Source: JACCZX01 sp038216465
Lineage (GTDB): Bacteria > Pseudomonadota > Gammaproteobacteria > Burkholderiales > Burkholderiaceae_F
NCBI GenBank assembly: GCA_038216465.1
Contig: JBBQQC010000001.1
Span: 1-64,000, forward strand
DNA: 64,000 nt
Direction of reading: 5' to 3'
The position numbers were made by a program, and so were the translations under genes. The notes under the pieces are model-generated. The model saw only the letters and a list, made by a program, of their open reading frames with translations, ran no database searches and was not told where the DNA came from. Shown piece by piece: positions 18,053-25,861 of this stretch (the first letter of the stretch is position 1; each line of letters starts with the position of its first letter).

Positions 18053-18072
18053 CCGGGCGCGATCGCGCCCGG
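18053..18072. repeat. 20-bp perfect palindrome after the acetyltransferase gene
   Basis: CCGGGCGCGATCGCGCCCGG is fully self-complementary and begins six bases past the stop codon at 18044-18046. It contains GCGATCGC. It would form a very stable GC hairpin and may protect or end the upstream mRNA, but there is no T-tract. Confidence 0.6.
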
Positions 18073-18151
18073 GCGACGATCGGCTGCCTAAGGCCGTTTT
18101 TCGGCGGCTGAACCCGCATCTACGGTAATTTTCCTCCGTCCGTTTGGTCCC

Positions 18152-18157
18152 TAAGAT
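18152..18157 (+). promoter_or_regulatory. -10-like box placing transcription at the SDR start codon
   Basis: TAAGAT ends at 18157, exactly six bases before the ATG at 18164. If it is the -10 hexamer, the A of ATG would be the first transcribed base. No Shine-Dalgarno sequence is present and no clear -35 is seen. Confidence 0.35.
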
Positions 18158-18163
18158 GACGCT

Positions 18164-19180
18164 ATGAACTTGCTCATCATCGGCGGCGGCGTTTTCCTCG
18201 GGCAGTCGCTGTTGCAGGCGGCGCTCGAGGGCGGCCACACGGTCACCGTCTTCAATCGCGGCCAATCGCGCAATTGGTGGCCGCCGGGCGTGAAATGGAT
18301 CGTCGGGGACCGGCTCGAGGACCTGCACCTTCTGGTGGGCCGCAAATGGGACGCGGTGATCGATACCTGCGGCTACCGTCCGCAGGACGTCGAGGCGACC
18401 TGCGCGACGCTGTATGACAGCTGCGAGCGCTACGTCTACATATCGAGCGTGTCGGCGTATGCGTCGTTTGCTCACGCGCCGATTCGCGAACAGGATCCGC
18501 TGGCGACTGCCGAGGATGTCGATCGCGAGACGATCAACGGCGCTAATTACGGACCACTAAAGGCCGAATGCGAGCGCACGGTGGCACGTGCGTTCGGTGC
18601 CCGTTCTCTGTTGATTCGGCCCGGACTGATTGTTGGACCGCACGATCCGACCGGACGCTTTTCGTACTGGCCGTGGCGCATCTGCGGGGGCGGCCGCGTG
18701 CTGGCACCGGGCACACCCGATACGCCGATTCAATTTATCGACGCACGCGATCTGGCCGCGCTGCTGATGCGTCTCATCATGCTGCGCGCCAGCGGCGCGT
18801 TCAACGCGACGGGACCGAACGAAGGTGCGACCTTTGGCGAGTTGCTCGACACCTGCCGCTGGATCTCGGGCGAGGATGTCGAGGTCGACTGGGTCGATGA
18901 AAAATTTCTGGAGCGCGAAGGCGTGCAGCCGTGGACCGAGCTGCCGCTGTGGATTCCGTCGCACGATCCACAGATGCGCGGCTTCGATGCGGTCGACACC
19001 ACACGCGCACGGCGCAGTGGGTTGCGCACGCGCCCGCTTGCCGTGACTGTCAGCGATATTCTCGAAGCCGGCATTCCCGAGCAGGGCGATAAGCGGCGCG
19101 TTGGCAAATTGACGCGCGAACGAGAACGCGATCTGCTTGCCGTTTGGCGGCTGCAAAAGGCCGGCCTGGCCCTCGCCTAG
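18164..19180 (+). CDS. NAD-dependent epimerase/dehydratase (atypical SDR family)
   Basis: A 338-residue cytoplasmic oxidoreductase with a Rossmann N-terminus, MNLLIIGGGVFLGQSLLQAALEGGHTVTVFNRG, matching the extended/atypical SDR nucleotide-binding pattern (GGGxFLG). ISSVSAYAS and NYGPLKAECE supply the Ser and the Tyr-x-x-x-Lys-like pair (YGPLK). The C-terminal half binds substrate. Homologues include bacterial mRNA-binding-like and isoflavone-reductase-like SDRs, but the substrate cannot be read from sequence. It lacks a ribosome-binding site and has a -10-like box six bases upstream, so it may be made from a leaderless mRNA. No gene shares an obvious operon with it. Confidence 0.82.
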   Translation: MNLLIIGGGVFLGQSLLQAALEGGHTVTVFNRGQSRNWWPPGVKWIVGDRLEDLHLLVGRKWDAVIDTCGYRPQDVEATCATLYDSCERYVYISSVSAYASFAHAPIREQDPLATAEDVDRETINGANYGPLKAECERTVARAFGARSLLIRPGLIVGPHDPTGRFSYWPWRICGGGRVLAPGTPDTPIQFIDARDLAALLMRLIMLRASGAFNATGPNEGATFGELLDTCRWISGEDVEVDWVDEKFLEREGVQPWTELPLWIPSHDPQMRGFDAVDTTRARRSGLRTRPLAVTVSDILEAGIPEQGDKRRVGKLTRERERDLLAVWRLQKAGLALA

Positions 19181-19273
19181 CTGCGGCGGCCGCGGTTACA
19201 CCTTGAAACCAACACCCGTCGTCTAGCGCCTGCGACGCACCGTTGAATCTCCTGTAACACTTAGGAGGTCAAG

Positions 19274-19708
19274 ATGAAACGGAAATTCTGGGTCGGCGCT
19301 GCTTTCAGTGCTTTGGTCGTCGCGGCGATGGCGCCGTGGTCGGCGTCGCAGGCCAATGGCGTATCGATCAGAATCAGTACGCCGGAGTTTGGGATTCGCA
19401 TCGGCGCGCCCCATCTTCCGCTGCCGGTTTTCGGGCCCGTGCCCGTGTACCAACCCGAGCCCGTGTATCAGCCAGTGCCCGTGTATCAGCCGGTGCCCGT
19501 GTACCAGCCGGAGCCGGTCTACTACCCGCGCTACCACGATTACGCGCCGCCGCCGGTGATCTACGCGCCACCCCCGCGTTACTTCGCGCCGCCGTATTTC
19601 GTCGGCGGACATCGCGGCCACGGTTACTACCGGCAGCCTTGGCAGCAGCGCTACTGGCGGCAACCGCGCTGGCAGGATCGCGGCGACGGGGACGGGCACG
19701 GTCGCTAG
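19274..19708 (+). CDS. Exported Pro/Tyr-rich protein with PVYQP repeats
   Basis: A 144-residue protein with a signal peptide (KRKFWVGAAFSALVVAAMAPWSASQA, cleavage near residue 27). The mature part starts with a short beta-like segment (VSIRISTPEFGIRIG), followed by repeats of PVYQPE/PVYQPV, then Pro/Tyr/His-rich sequence ending in Arg, Trp and Gly. Such YXX-proline tracts are found in envelope-associated proteins of unknown role. AGGAGG precedes the ATG, so expression is probably strong. It resembles small exported proteins of many betaproteobacteria; no function is assigned. Confidence 0.8.
   Translation: MKRKFWVGAAFSALVVAAMAPWSASQANGVSIRISTPEFGIRIGAPHLPLPVFGPVPVYQPEPVYQPVPVYQPVPVYQPEPVYYPRYHDYAPPPVIYAPPPRYFAPPYFVGGHRGHGYYRQPWQQRYWRQPRWQDRGDGDGHGR
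19441..19530 (+). repeat. 18-bp in-frame tandem repeat, five units
   Basis: Four near-perfect copies of the unit GCCCGTGTAYCARCCNGW start at 19441, 19459, 19477 and 19495, and a degenerate fifth copy starts at 19513. The repeat is a multiple of three, so copy-number change would lengthen or shorten the PVYQP tract without a frameshift. Confidence 0.9.
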
Positions 19709-19734
19709 TCCCTTGGCCCGCTCTGTGCTTCAAT

Positions 19735-19755
19735 CCCCGTGACTAGGTCACGGGG
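19735..19755 (+). promoter_or_regulatory. Inverted repeat covering the ribosome-binding site of the metallopeptidase gene
   Basis: CCCCGTGAC (19735-19743) pairs perfectly with GTCACGGGG (19747-19755) around TAG. The right arm supplies the G-run of the Shine-Dalgarno sequence GGGGAGA, and the ATG follows at 19764. In mRNA the folded form would hide most of the ribosome-binding site. As DNA it could equally be an operator, or help end the preceding transcript. Confidence 0.55.
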
Positions 19756-19763
19756 AGACAGGC

Positions 19764-20609
19764 ATGCGGATCGAGGGTCAGAGTTCGAACGTAGAGGATC
19801 GGCGCGGCGGGTCGTTCGGCGGGCGCGGTTTGCTCGGCGGCGGCATCGGAACGTTGGTGCTTGTGGTTGTCGGAATGTTTTTTGGGATCGACCCGCGCGT
19901 CATTCTCGGTCTTGCGGAGACGGCGCAGACGGTGCAGCAAACGCGCGCACCGCAGGGGCCTGCGAAAGCGCCTACCGATCAGACCGGACAATTCGTCTCC
20001 GGCGTGTTACTCGATACTGAAAAGACTTGGAGCACGTTGTTTCAGCAACTTGGCCGCAGCTACGTCAATCCCAAGCTGGTGATCTTTGACCGCGCAACTC
20101 GCTCCGCCTGCGGGACCGGCCAGTCCGCGATGGGCCCGTTCTACTGTCCGCTGGACCAAAGCGTCTACATCGATCTGGCGTTTTATCGCGCACTGCAGGA
20201 AAGGTTTAAAGCTCCGGGCGATTTTGCTCAGGCTTACGTAATTGCGCACGAAGTCGGTCACCACGTGCAAAATCAGCTCGGCATCATGGAGAAGACGCAG
20301 GCGTTGCGGCAGCGACTCAACGAAACCCAGAACAATGCCCTGTCAGTGCGTGTCGAGCTGCAGGCCGACTGCTTCGCCGGCGTGTGGGCGCACCATGCCG
20401 ACAACCGCAAGCTGCTCGACGCTGGCGACGTCGAAGAAGCGATGCGCGCCGCGTCCGCGATCGGCGATGACAATATCCAGCGCCGCACGCAAGGCCAGAT
20501 CGTCCCGGAAAGCTTTACGCACGGCACGTCTGAGCAGCGGGTACGCTGGTTCATGACGGGCATGAAGAGCGGCCAGATCACCGCCTGCAATACGTTCGAA
20601 GGAGTGTGA
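19764..20609 (+). CDS. Neutral zinc metallopeptidase (YpfJ/KPN_02809 family)
   Basis: A 281-residue membrane-anchored peptidase. After a Gly-rich cytoplasmic start (GGSFGGRGLLGGG), a single transmembrane helix covers about 25-42, and the rest would be periplasmic. The zinc site is HEVGHH at 162-167 with the glutamate in ELQADCFAGVWAHH near 198 as the probable third ligand. The paired cysteines SACGTGQSAMGPFYCP may form a disulphide. The family is broad and its substrates are unknown. The stop overlaps a small downstream gene by four bases. Translation may be limited by the hairpin over its ribosome-binding site. Confidence 0.9.
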   Translation: MRIEGQSSNVEDRRGGSFGGRGLLGGGIGTLVLVVVGMFFGIDPRVILGLAETAQTVQQTRAPQGPAKAPTDQTGQFVSGVLLDTEKTWSTLFQQLGRSYVNPKLVIFDRATRSACGTGQSAMGPFYCPLDQSVYIDLAFYRALQERFKAPGDFAQAYVIAHEVGHHVQNQLGIMEKTQALRQRLNETQNNALSVRVELQADCFAGVWAHHADNRKLLDAGDVEEAMRAASAIGDDNIQRRTQGQIVPESFTHGTSEQRVRWFMTGMKSGQITACNTFEGV

Positions 20610-20842
20610 ACGCGCGCGAGCTGGCGGCCGGTGCTGCGATGACGTTCGGCGTCATCGGCGCGGTTTCGGCGTGGGCGGACTGCCCGGATTCGTGCGACGT
20701 CCCGGACGGGCGCACCGACGTCGGCGCGTACATCGTTAAACCGCTGACCGATGCGGCTGCAGTCAGCGTGTCCGCCGGCGACCGCGAGTGCGAGATCATG
20801 CGGCTGCAGGAGTTGTGCATCGCGTCTGTGAGATTGCTTTGA
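20606..20842 (+). CDS. Small exported Cys-containing protein, unknown
   Basis: A 78-residue candidate with a GTG start overlapping the metallopeptidase stop (GTGA) and AAGGAG directly upstream. Its sequence opens with a signal-peptide-like MNARELAAGAAMTFGVIGAVSAWA followed by DCPDSCDVPDG, then a mixed segment with two more cysteines. Codons favour G/C in third position as neighbouring genes do. Its stop overlaps the possible TTG start of the Rieske gene (TTGA). I do not recognise the family. The coding signal is good, but the gene could also be a spurious bridge between its neighbours. Confidence 0.5.
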   Translation: MNARELAAGAAMTFGVIGAVSAWADCPDSCDVPDGRTDVGAYIVKPLTDAAAVSVSAGDRECEIMRLQELCIASVRLL

Positions 20843-21981
20843 ACGCTCCCGAATCGCTGTCGCGCCGTTCGAATCTCGATCCCACGCTGCTGGGCCGCAG
20901 CGCGCCGCTGCCGATTGCCTCGTATTTCGATGCCGGATGGTTCGAGCGCGAGTTGCAGCACCTATTCGCGTCCGGTCCGAATTACGCGGGCAGCGAGATG
21001 ATGGTGCCCGAGGTCGGCGACTACATGACATTACCGTCGACGGCGCACGGCAAGGTGCTGGTGCACGGCCCGAGCGGGATCAGTCTGTTGTCGAACACAT
21101 GCCGGCACCGCCAGGGGCTGCTGCTTGACGGCAAGGGCAACAATGCCAACATCGTTTGCCCGCTACATCGCTGGACGTATGACCTTAACGGCAAGCTGCT
21201 GGGTGCGACGGACTTCGACGTCACTCCCGACTGTTCGCTGCCGAGCACGCCGCTTGCGCGCTGGAACGGCTTGCTTTTTGCGGGTCCGCGCGATGCGAAC
21301 GTTGACCTACGCAATTTTCCGCTGGCGCCCGACTACAACTACGGCGGCTACGTCTTCGAGAAGACGATCGTTGAGGAATGCCCCTTCAACTGGAAGGCGT
21401 TTCTTGAAATCTATCTCGAGCTGTATCACGTCGAGGCGATGCACCCGGGTTTGCAAAAATGGGTCGATCCCGAAAACTACGAATGGGGCTTCGGTGACCG
21501 GTGGAGTTATCAGATTCTCGGCATCAAGGACAGGCTTAAGTCGCAGGTTTCTCCGAACTATCAACGCTATCGCGACGCGATCCTCGAATATTCGGGCGGC
21601 GAGCTTCCGAAGTACGGGACGATATGGTCGATTCTGTATCCGAACGTGATGCTTGAGTGGTATCCGTACTGCCTTGTCGTCAGCACGCTGATTCCTCGTT
21701 CGCCGGAGGTGACGACCAATGTCGTCGAGTTTTATTACCCGGAAGAAATCCAGGCGTTCGAACGGCAGATCGTCGATGCGCACCAGGCGGCCTATGCGGA
21801 GTCCGCCGTCGAGGACGCGCAGATCTGCACCCGGCTGCAACGCGGACGGCGTGCCCTATGGCTGGCGGGTGAGGATGATGTTGGCCCTTATCACACGCCG
21901 CACGAAGACGGCATGATTCACCTGCATGACTGGATCCGGCGCGAGATGGGGCAGCGGCGCACGGTGATCGGTGATCACTGA
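20839..21981 (+). CDS. Rieske [2Fe-2S] aromatic ring-hydroxylating oxygenase, alpha subunit-like
   Basis: An oxygenase component of 380 residues. The Rieske cluster ligands are Cys88 and His90 (CRH) and Cys107 and His110 (CPLH). The mononuclear iron site is ELYHVEAMH (His-x4-His) in the C-terminal catalytic domain. Oxidation of an aromatic or amine substrate with electrons from a separate reductase is expected, but no reductase or beta subunit lies nearby, so the substrate is open. The start is uncertain: TTG at 20839 overlaps the upstream stop, while GTG at 20815 has AGGAG close by. The 3' end overlaps the convergent TerB/DUF697 gene by seven bases. Confidence 0.88.
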   Translation: MNAPESLSRRSNLDPTLLGRSAPLPIASYFDAGWFERELQHLFASGPNYAGSEMMVPEVGDYMTLPSTAHGKVLVHGPSGISLLSNTCRHRQGLLLDGKGNNANIVCPLHRWTYDLNGKLLGATDFDVTPDCSLPSTPLARWNGLLFAGPRDANVDLRNFPLAPDYNYGGYVFEKTIVEECPFNWKAFLEIYLELYHVEAMHPGLQKWVDPENYEWGFGDRWSYQILGIKDRLKSQVSPNYQRYRDAILEYSGGELPKYGTIWSILYPNVMLEWYPYCLVVSTLIPRSPEVTTNVVEFYYPEEIQAFERQIVDAHQAAYAESAVEDAQICTRLQRGRRALWLAGEDDVGPYHTPHEDGMIHLHDWIRREMGQRRTVIGDH

Positions 21982-22910
21982 CCGCGCACGAACTGCACTA
22001 ACCCATTAGCGTCGAGCGAACGCGCCCGTTGCTCGATCTGCGGAACGTAGCGCGCGTATAGGGCCCGACCCTGCTGCAACAGATCCTCAAACGTGTGCTT
22101 CAGCAGCTCGGTGTTCATCGACCGGCCGCTGGCGTAATAACGCCGCGCTACCTGGCCGATCGCGTACGTGGTGGCAAAAGAGAAAATTGGCCCGGTCGCG
22201 CCCCGCGCCAGCGAACCGATCAAGCTGCCGGCGATCCCACCGACGAGTCCGCCCAGCAGCTTGCGCCCAACCTGTTCCAGATACTGTCCGGTCAAGCCCA
22301 CGCCAATTGTCGCCAACAGATCCTTGATCTGATCGCGATCGAGCTCGTAGCCGTGCGCCTTTCCGATCCGGTATACGAGCTTCATTTGCAGCGGAATAAT
22401 CGCCATCGAGGCCAGCGATTGCGGCAGCAACTCGAGCGCACCGTTAATGACTGCCGCCTTGACGATGATCGAATCGATCTCCCCGAAGTCGATCGAGGCC
22501 GGGGCAGTGACAACGGTGTCCGCTGGCGAATCGGATAGCGGCACGGTGGCGAGCGCATCCGCAGTAGCGGCCGCGCCAGCGATAGCCGGTTGCGCAAGAC
22601 CGAGGGCGTTGCCTAACTGAGCGAGAAACCGGGTTTCAGCCTCGTTGCGAAGACCATCGGCGTCGCACACACCGACCGCGACTTCATAGGCCAGCGCGCG
22701 CAGTTCTGCCGATTGCAGGTTTGCCACGGCGGCGCCGAGATCGACTTCTTTCATCAGCACACGTTGATAGAGCTGCGGTCCGTTGAGGTCCGCGTCGAGC
22801 GCCGCGGCGGCGCGTCGTAGTTCGCTGCGCTCTTGATCCTGTTGCCTGCCGTCGGCAAACGCGGCCAGAAACGCAATGGTCAGGATCGATTCCTTTTCCT
22901 GCGGCTGCAT
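21975..22910 (-). CDS. TerB-like/DUF697 protein
   Basis: A 311-residue protein in two parts. Residues 1-110 are all-helical and acidic, resembling TerB (MQPQEKESILTIAFLAAFADGRQQDQERSEL, an Asp-Gly helix-loop typical of tellurite-resistance TerB folds). Residues 150-290 match the DUF697 type: a hydrophobic helical region (INGALELLPQSLASMAIIPLQMKLVYRIGKAHG, then GLVGGIAGSLIGSLARGATGPIFSFATTYAIGQVARRYYASG). It is probably membrane-associated. GGGGAAG precedes the ATG, and a TAAGAT box lies further upstream. No function can be assigned with confidence. Confidence 0.75.
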   Translation of the reverse strand: MQPQEKESILTIAFLAAFADGRQQDQERSELRRAAAALDADLNGPQLYQRVLMKEVDLGAAVANLQSAELRALAYEVAVGVCDADGLRNEAETRFLAQLGNALGLAQPAIAGAAATADALATVPLSDSPADTVVTAPASIDFGEIDSIIVKAAVINGALELLPQSLASMAIIPLQMKLVYRIGKAHGYELDRDQIKDLLATIGVGLTGQYLEQVGRKLLGGLVGGIAGSLIGSLARGATGPIFSFATTYAIGQVARRYYASGRSMNTELLKHTFEDLLQQGRALYARYVPQIEQRARSLDANGLVQFVRGQ

Positions 22911-22973
22911 GGGCTTCCCCGAAATCGCAGTGGTGAATCTTAATGAGTCTGTCGGGCCCTTGCGCGGGTCTGC

Positions 22974-22979
22974 AACAAT
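22974..22979 (+). promoter_or_regulatory. -10-like box six bases before the DMT permease start
   Basis: AACAAT, preceded by TGC as in an extended -10, ends at 22979, exactly six bases before the GTG at 22986. This spacing would start transcription at the start codon itself. No Shine-Dalgarno sequence is seen. Confidence 0.3.
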
Positions 22980-22985
22980 GCGGCC

Positions 22986-23912
22986 GTGACCGTTTCACCG
23001 CATCGCAGTTCTAGCTCTTGGCTCGCCTGGTACTTCGTCGTCGTCTGGGGATCTGGTTTCCTGGCGACCAAGGTGGGGCTGCAGTACGCCTCGCCATTCA
23101 CCTTTCTCGCACTGCGGTTCACGCTCGGCCTGCTGCTCGTGATTCCTATCGCTGTGGCGGTGCGGCCGCGCTGGCCCGCTTCATCGAGTCAGTGGCTGCA
23201 CGTCGCTGCTGCCGGGTTGTTGATGCACGCAGTCAATCTCGGCGGCAGCCACTATGCGCAGTTTCTAGGAATGTCGGCTGGGGTTACAGCGCTGATACTC
23301 GCATTACAGCCTCTGTTGACCGCGGTCGTGGCTGGCCCTTTCGTCGGCGAGCGACTTAACCGCTGGCAGTGGAGCGGGGTCCTTCTAGGACTGGGCGGCG
23401 TGGCGTTGGTTGTATGGCACAAGATCGATCTGAACGCGATGAGCACGGTTTCGCTGGCCGCCGTGTTGATCGCGCTGACCGCCATTACCACCGGGACGCT
23501 GTATCAGCGCATCTTCTGCCCCGCCGTCGATCTGCGCGCGGCTTCGGTCATTCAGTTCGCCGGCACGCTGTTAATCGTCGCTCCGCTGGCCTTCATAGTC
23601 GAAGGCTTTCGGTTTCATCTGGCGTGGCAGCTTCTCGCCGCGATTGGCTTTCTGGTGATCTTTGCTTCGATCTTCGCGGTCAACGCCCTGCACACCTTAA
23701 TGCGCCGCGGAGAAGCGACGCGTGTCACTAGCCTGCTTTACCTGACGCCGATCATTGCGGTTGCACTGGAGTGGCTGATGTTCGGCATCGTTCCGACGTG
23801 GCTGACTGCACTGGGTGTCGTCATTACGTGCGCGGGTGTCGCGCTGGTCGCCCTGAAGCTGCGCGACAAGAGTGAACTGCAGGAGGCCGAAGTGCCCCGA
23901 AGCGCGACGTAG
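22986..23912 (+). CDS. DMT-superfamily (EamA) transporter
   Basis: A 308-residue inner-membrane protein with ten hydrophobic segments in two EamA repeats. Typical landmarks are VVWGSGFLATKVGLQYASPFTFLALRF at the start, GVTALILALQPLLTAVVAGPFVGERLNRWQWSGVLLGLGGV in the first half and a matching LTPIIAVALEWLMFGIVPTWLTALGVVITCAGVALVAL in the second. Such proteins export amino acids or metabolites; the substrate is not predictable. The GTG start at 22986 is the first usable one. An MFS gene follows after seven bases, so the two may be one unit. Confidence 0.9.
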   Translation: MTVSPHRSSSSWLAWYFVVVWGSGFLATKVGLQYASPFTFLALRFTLGLLLVIPIAVAVRPRWPASSSQWLHVAAAGLLMHAVNLGGSHYAQFLGMSAGVTALILALQPLLTAVVAGPFVGERLNRWQWSGVLLGLGGVALVVWHKIDLNAMSTVSLAAVLIALTAITTGTLYQRIFCPAVDLRAASVIQFAGTLLIVAPLAFIVEGFRFHLAWQLLAAIGFLVIFASIFAVNALHTLMRRGEATRVTSLLYLTPIIAVALEWLMFGIVPTWLTALGVVITCAGVALVALKLRDKSELQEAEVPRSAT

Positions 23913-23919
23913 TGGCTCA

Positions 23920-25083
23920 ATGGCAATGACGCTTCCGCGCATCATCGCGTTCGTCGTTCTGACGCATACGGCATTCGGTGCCGCGCGCGTCACGGCGTCG
24001 CTGTATGCGTTATCGAACAAGGCTTCGCCGTTTACTGTCGGCGTTGTGATAGCGCTGTACGCGCTGGTACCGGCGCTGCTTGCGGTGCGTGCCGGGCGTT
24101 GGCTCGATGACGTCGGGCCGTTCCGGCCATTGCTGCTGGGTACGGTGTTGATGACAGCCGGTGCATTGCTGCCGGCGGCGTTTCCGTACGCCACCGCCGA
24201 TGTCGCACCATTGCTGGTCGCCAGCGCCCTGCTCGGCACGGGCTTCATGTACGTGCAGATGACGATGCAGAATCTGGTGGGCGTGATGTCTGAGCCTGGC
24301 AGCAGGCCCGCGGCGTTTTCGATGCTGGCGCTTGGGTTTTCGACGTCGGGATTGATCGCACCGGTGGCGAGCGGATTTTTGATAGACAGCGTCGGGCATC
24401 GTGTGACCTTTGCGCTGATCTTTCTTCTCCTGAGCGTGAGCGTTGCAATCCTGCTGGCTCAGCGTGCGCTGCTGCCGGCGCCGCTGCCCCATCAGACAAC
24501 CGCGGAGCCGCGCAATGCGTTCGATCTGCTGCGCTACCCGGCGGTGCGCAATGTGCTGATCGTCAGCGGAATGATTTCGATGTCGTGGGACCTGCAGCAG
24601 TTTCTGATTCCGGTTTACGGCACCAGTATCGGTCTGTCGGCTTCGCAGATCGGCCTGGTGCTGGGAAGCTTCGCGGCGGCGACGTTCACGATCCGGCTGG
24701 CGATGCCTTCACTGTCGCGCCGCTATCGGGAATGGCAAGTTCTGCTGTTCACGTTGATCACCGCGGCGGCGGGCTTCGCGCTGATTCCCTTTTTCCAGAC
24801 GCTGGCGCCGCTAATGGCGGTGGCATTCCTGCTCGGGCTTGGGCTCGGTGCCGCGCAGCCAAACGTAATGTCGCTGCTGCACGATCGATCGCCGGTCGGG
24901 CGCATCGGCGAAGCGCTTGGCGTACGCACCACCATCATGAATTCGAGCCACGTGGTGCTGCCGCTGGTGTTTGGAGCTTTCGGATCGGTGCTGGGCGCCG
25001 GACCGGCATTCTGGCTAATGGCAACCATGCTCGGCGCGGGCGGCTGGACCGCGTGGCGACGCATGAATGTGGAACGGCCGTAG
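23920..25083 (+). CDS. MFS transporter
   Basis: A 387-residue permease with about twelve membrane segments. GRWLDDVGPFRPLLLG after helix 2 is the MFS loop-2 signature, and a similar charged loop (SLSRRYREWQVLL) recurs in the second half. The start at 23920 is used because the first membrane segment begins soon after (MAMTLPRIIAFVVLTHTAFG). It lies seven bases after the DMT gene. Its stop codon is the first part of the large inverted repeat that separates it from chaC. The substrate is unknown. Confidence 0.88.
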   Translation: MAMTLPRIIAFVVLTHTAFGAARVTASLYALSNKASPFTVGVVIALYALVPALLAVRAGRWLDDVGPFRPLLLGTVLMTAGALLPAAFPYATADVAPLLVASALLGTGFMYVQMTMQNLVGVMSEPGSRPAAFSMLALGFSTSGLIAPVASGFLIDSVGHRVTFALIFLLLSVSVAILLAQRALLPAPLPHQTTAEPRNAFDLLRYPAVRNVLIVSGMISMSWDLQQFLIPVYGTSIGLSASQIGLVLGSFAAATFTIRLAMPSLSRRYREWQVLLFTLITAAAGFALIPFFQTLAPLMAVAFLLGLGLGAAQPNVMSLLHDRSPVGRIGEALGVRTTIMNSSHVVLPLVFGAFGSVLGAGPAFWLMATMLGAGGWTAWRRMNVERP

Positions 25084-25164
25084 GAAGCTATCTCATGAGC
25101 CCGCATGATCGCGTTGGTGACAACCCTTCGGGAGCGGGGCGCACGGGCTCATGAGATAGCTTCC
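25083..25164. repeat. Perfect 21-bp inverted repeat with 40-base loop, filling the gap before chaC
   Basis: The left arm is 25083-25103 (begins GGAAGCTATC) and the right arm is 25144-25164 (ends GATAGCTTCC); the arms are exact reverse complements over 21 bases. The left arm starts at the last base of the MFS stop codon and the right arm ends at the base before the chaC ATG. Each arm contains the palindrome CTCATGAG. No other copy was noticed in the window. It may be a REP- or MITE-like element, a bidirectional terminator or a translation-blocking leader. Confidence 0.85.
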
Positions 25165-25794
25165 ATGGTGCCATTCGATTTCCCCGGACGGGTGACCGCC
25201 GAACAGCAGGCGGCATCGCTGCATCGGGCGCTGGCCGGCTGGAAGGGCGGCGCGCCGCTGTGGCTCTTCGGCTACGGCTCGCTGATCTGGAATCCGGAGG
25301 TTACTTACGATCGGCGCAGCACGGCGCGCGTGCACGGCTACCACCGCCGACTGTGTCTGTGGAGCCGCATCAATCGCGGCTCGCTCGATTGCCCTGGGCT
25401 TGTCGCCGGACTCGATCGCGGCGGCTCGTGCGCGGGTGTCGCGTACCGGCTACCTGCGAGCACCGCGCGCGACGAGCTCGAGCGGCTATGGGATCGCGAA
25501 ATGTTCATGGGCTCGTACACCCCGCGCTGGCTCGACTGCCGGTTGATCGGCGGTTCCGGCAACACCGGCCGGCTCGTCTCGGCGCTCGCGTTCGTGGTCC
25601 GGCGCGACGCGCCGAACTACGCGGGCAAGCTCAGCGAAGCAGAAATACTCGCGGTCTTCGCGCGCGGCAGCTGTGGCCGCTTCGGCACCAGCCTGGACTA
25701 CCTTGTGAGAACCGTCACCGCGCTGCGCGAGCACGGTTTGCGCGACCCGCACCTCGAGCGACTCGCACGACACGCCGGCGCGTTGGTCCAATGA
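25165..25794 (+). CDS. chaC: Gamma-glutamylcyclotransferase (ChaC family)
   Basis: A 209-residue cytosolic enzyme that cleaves glutathione (or related gamma-glutamyl peptides) to 5-oxoproline and a dipeptide. The hallmark LWLFGYGSLIWNPEV lies at about 32-46, and VAYRLP, WDREMFMGSYTPRWLDC and GYL-type C-terminal features follow the ChaC pattern. The start at 25165 gives the usual N-terminal length but has no Shine-Dalgarno sequence, because the bases before it are the right arm of the 21-bp inverted repeat. An alternative in-frame ATG at 25105 lies in the loop of that repeat. Confidence 0.88.
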   Translation: MVPFDFPGRVTAEQQAASLHRALAGWKGGAPLWLFGYGSLIWNPEVTYDRRSTARVHGYHRRLCLWSRINRGSLDCPGLVAGLDRGGSCAGVAYRLPASTARDELERLWDREMFMGSYTPRWLDCRLIGGSGNTGRLVSALAFVVRRDAPNYAGKLSEAEILAVFARGSCGRFGTSLDYLVRTVTALREHGLRDPHLERLARHAGALVQ

Positions 25795-25824
25795 AACCGC
25801 CGGCGCGCAGCCGCGAGATGCCAT

Positions 25825-25855
25825 TTGACGGCTGCACCGGACTCATGCCTAAGAT
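25825..25855 (+). promoter_or_regulatory. Candidate leaderless promoter of pdxH
   Basis: TTGACG (25825-25830) and TAAGAT (25850-25855) are 19 bases apart, slightly wide. TAAGAT ends six bases before the ATG at 25862, so transcription would begin at the start codon. No ribosome-binding site is present. Confidence 0.4.
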
Positions 25856-25861
25856 GGCGCC

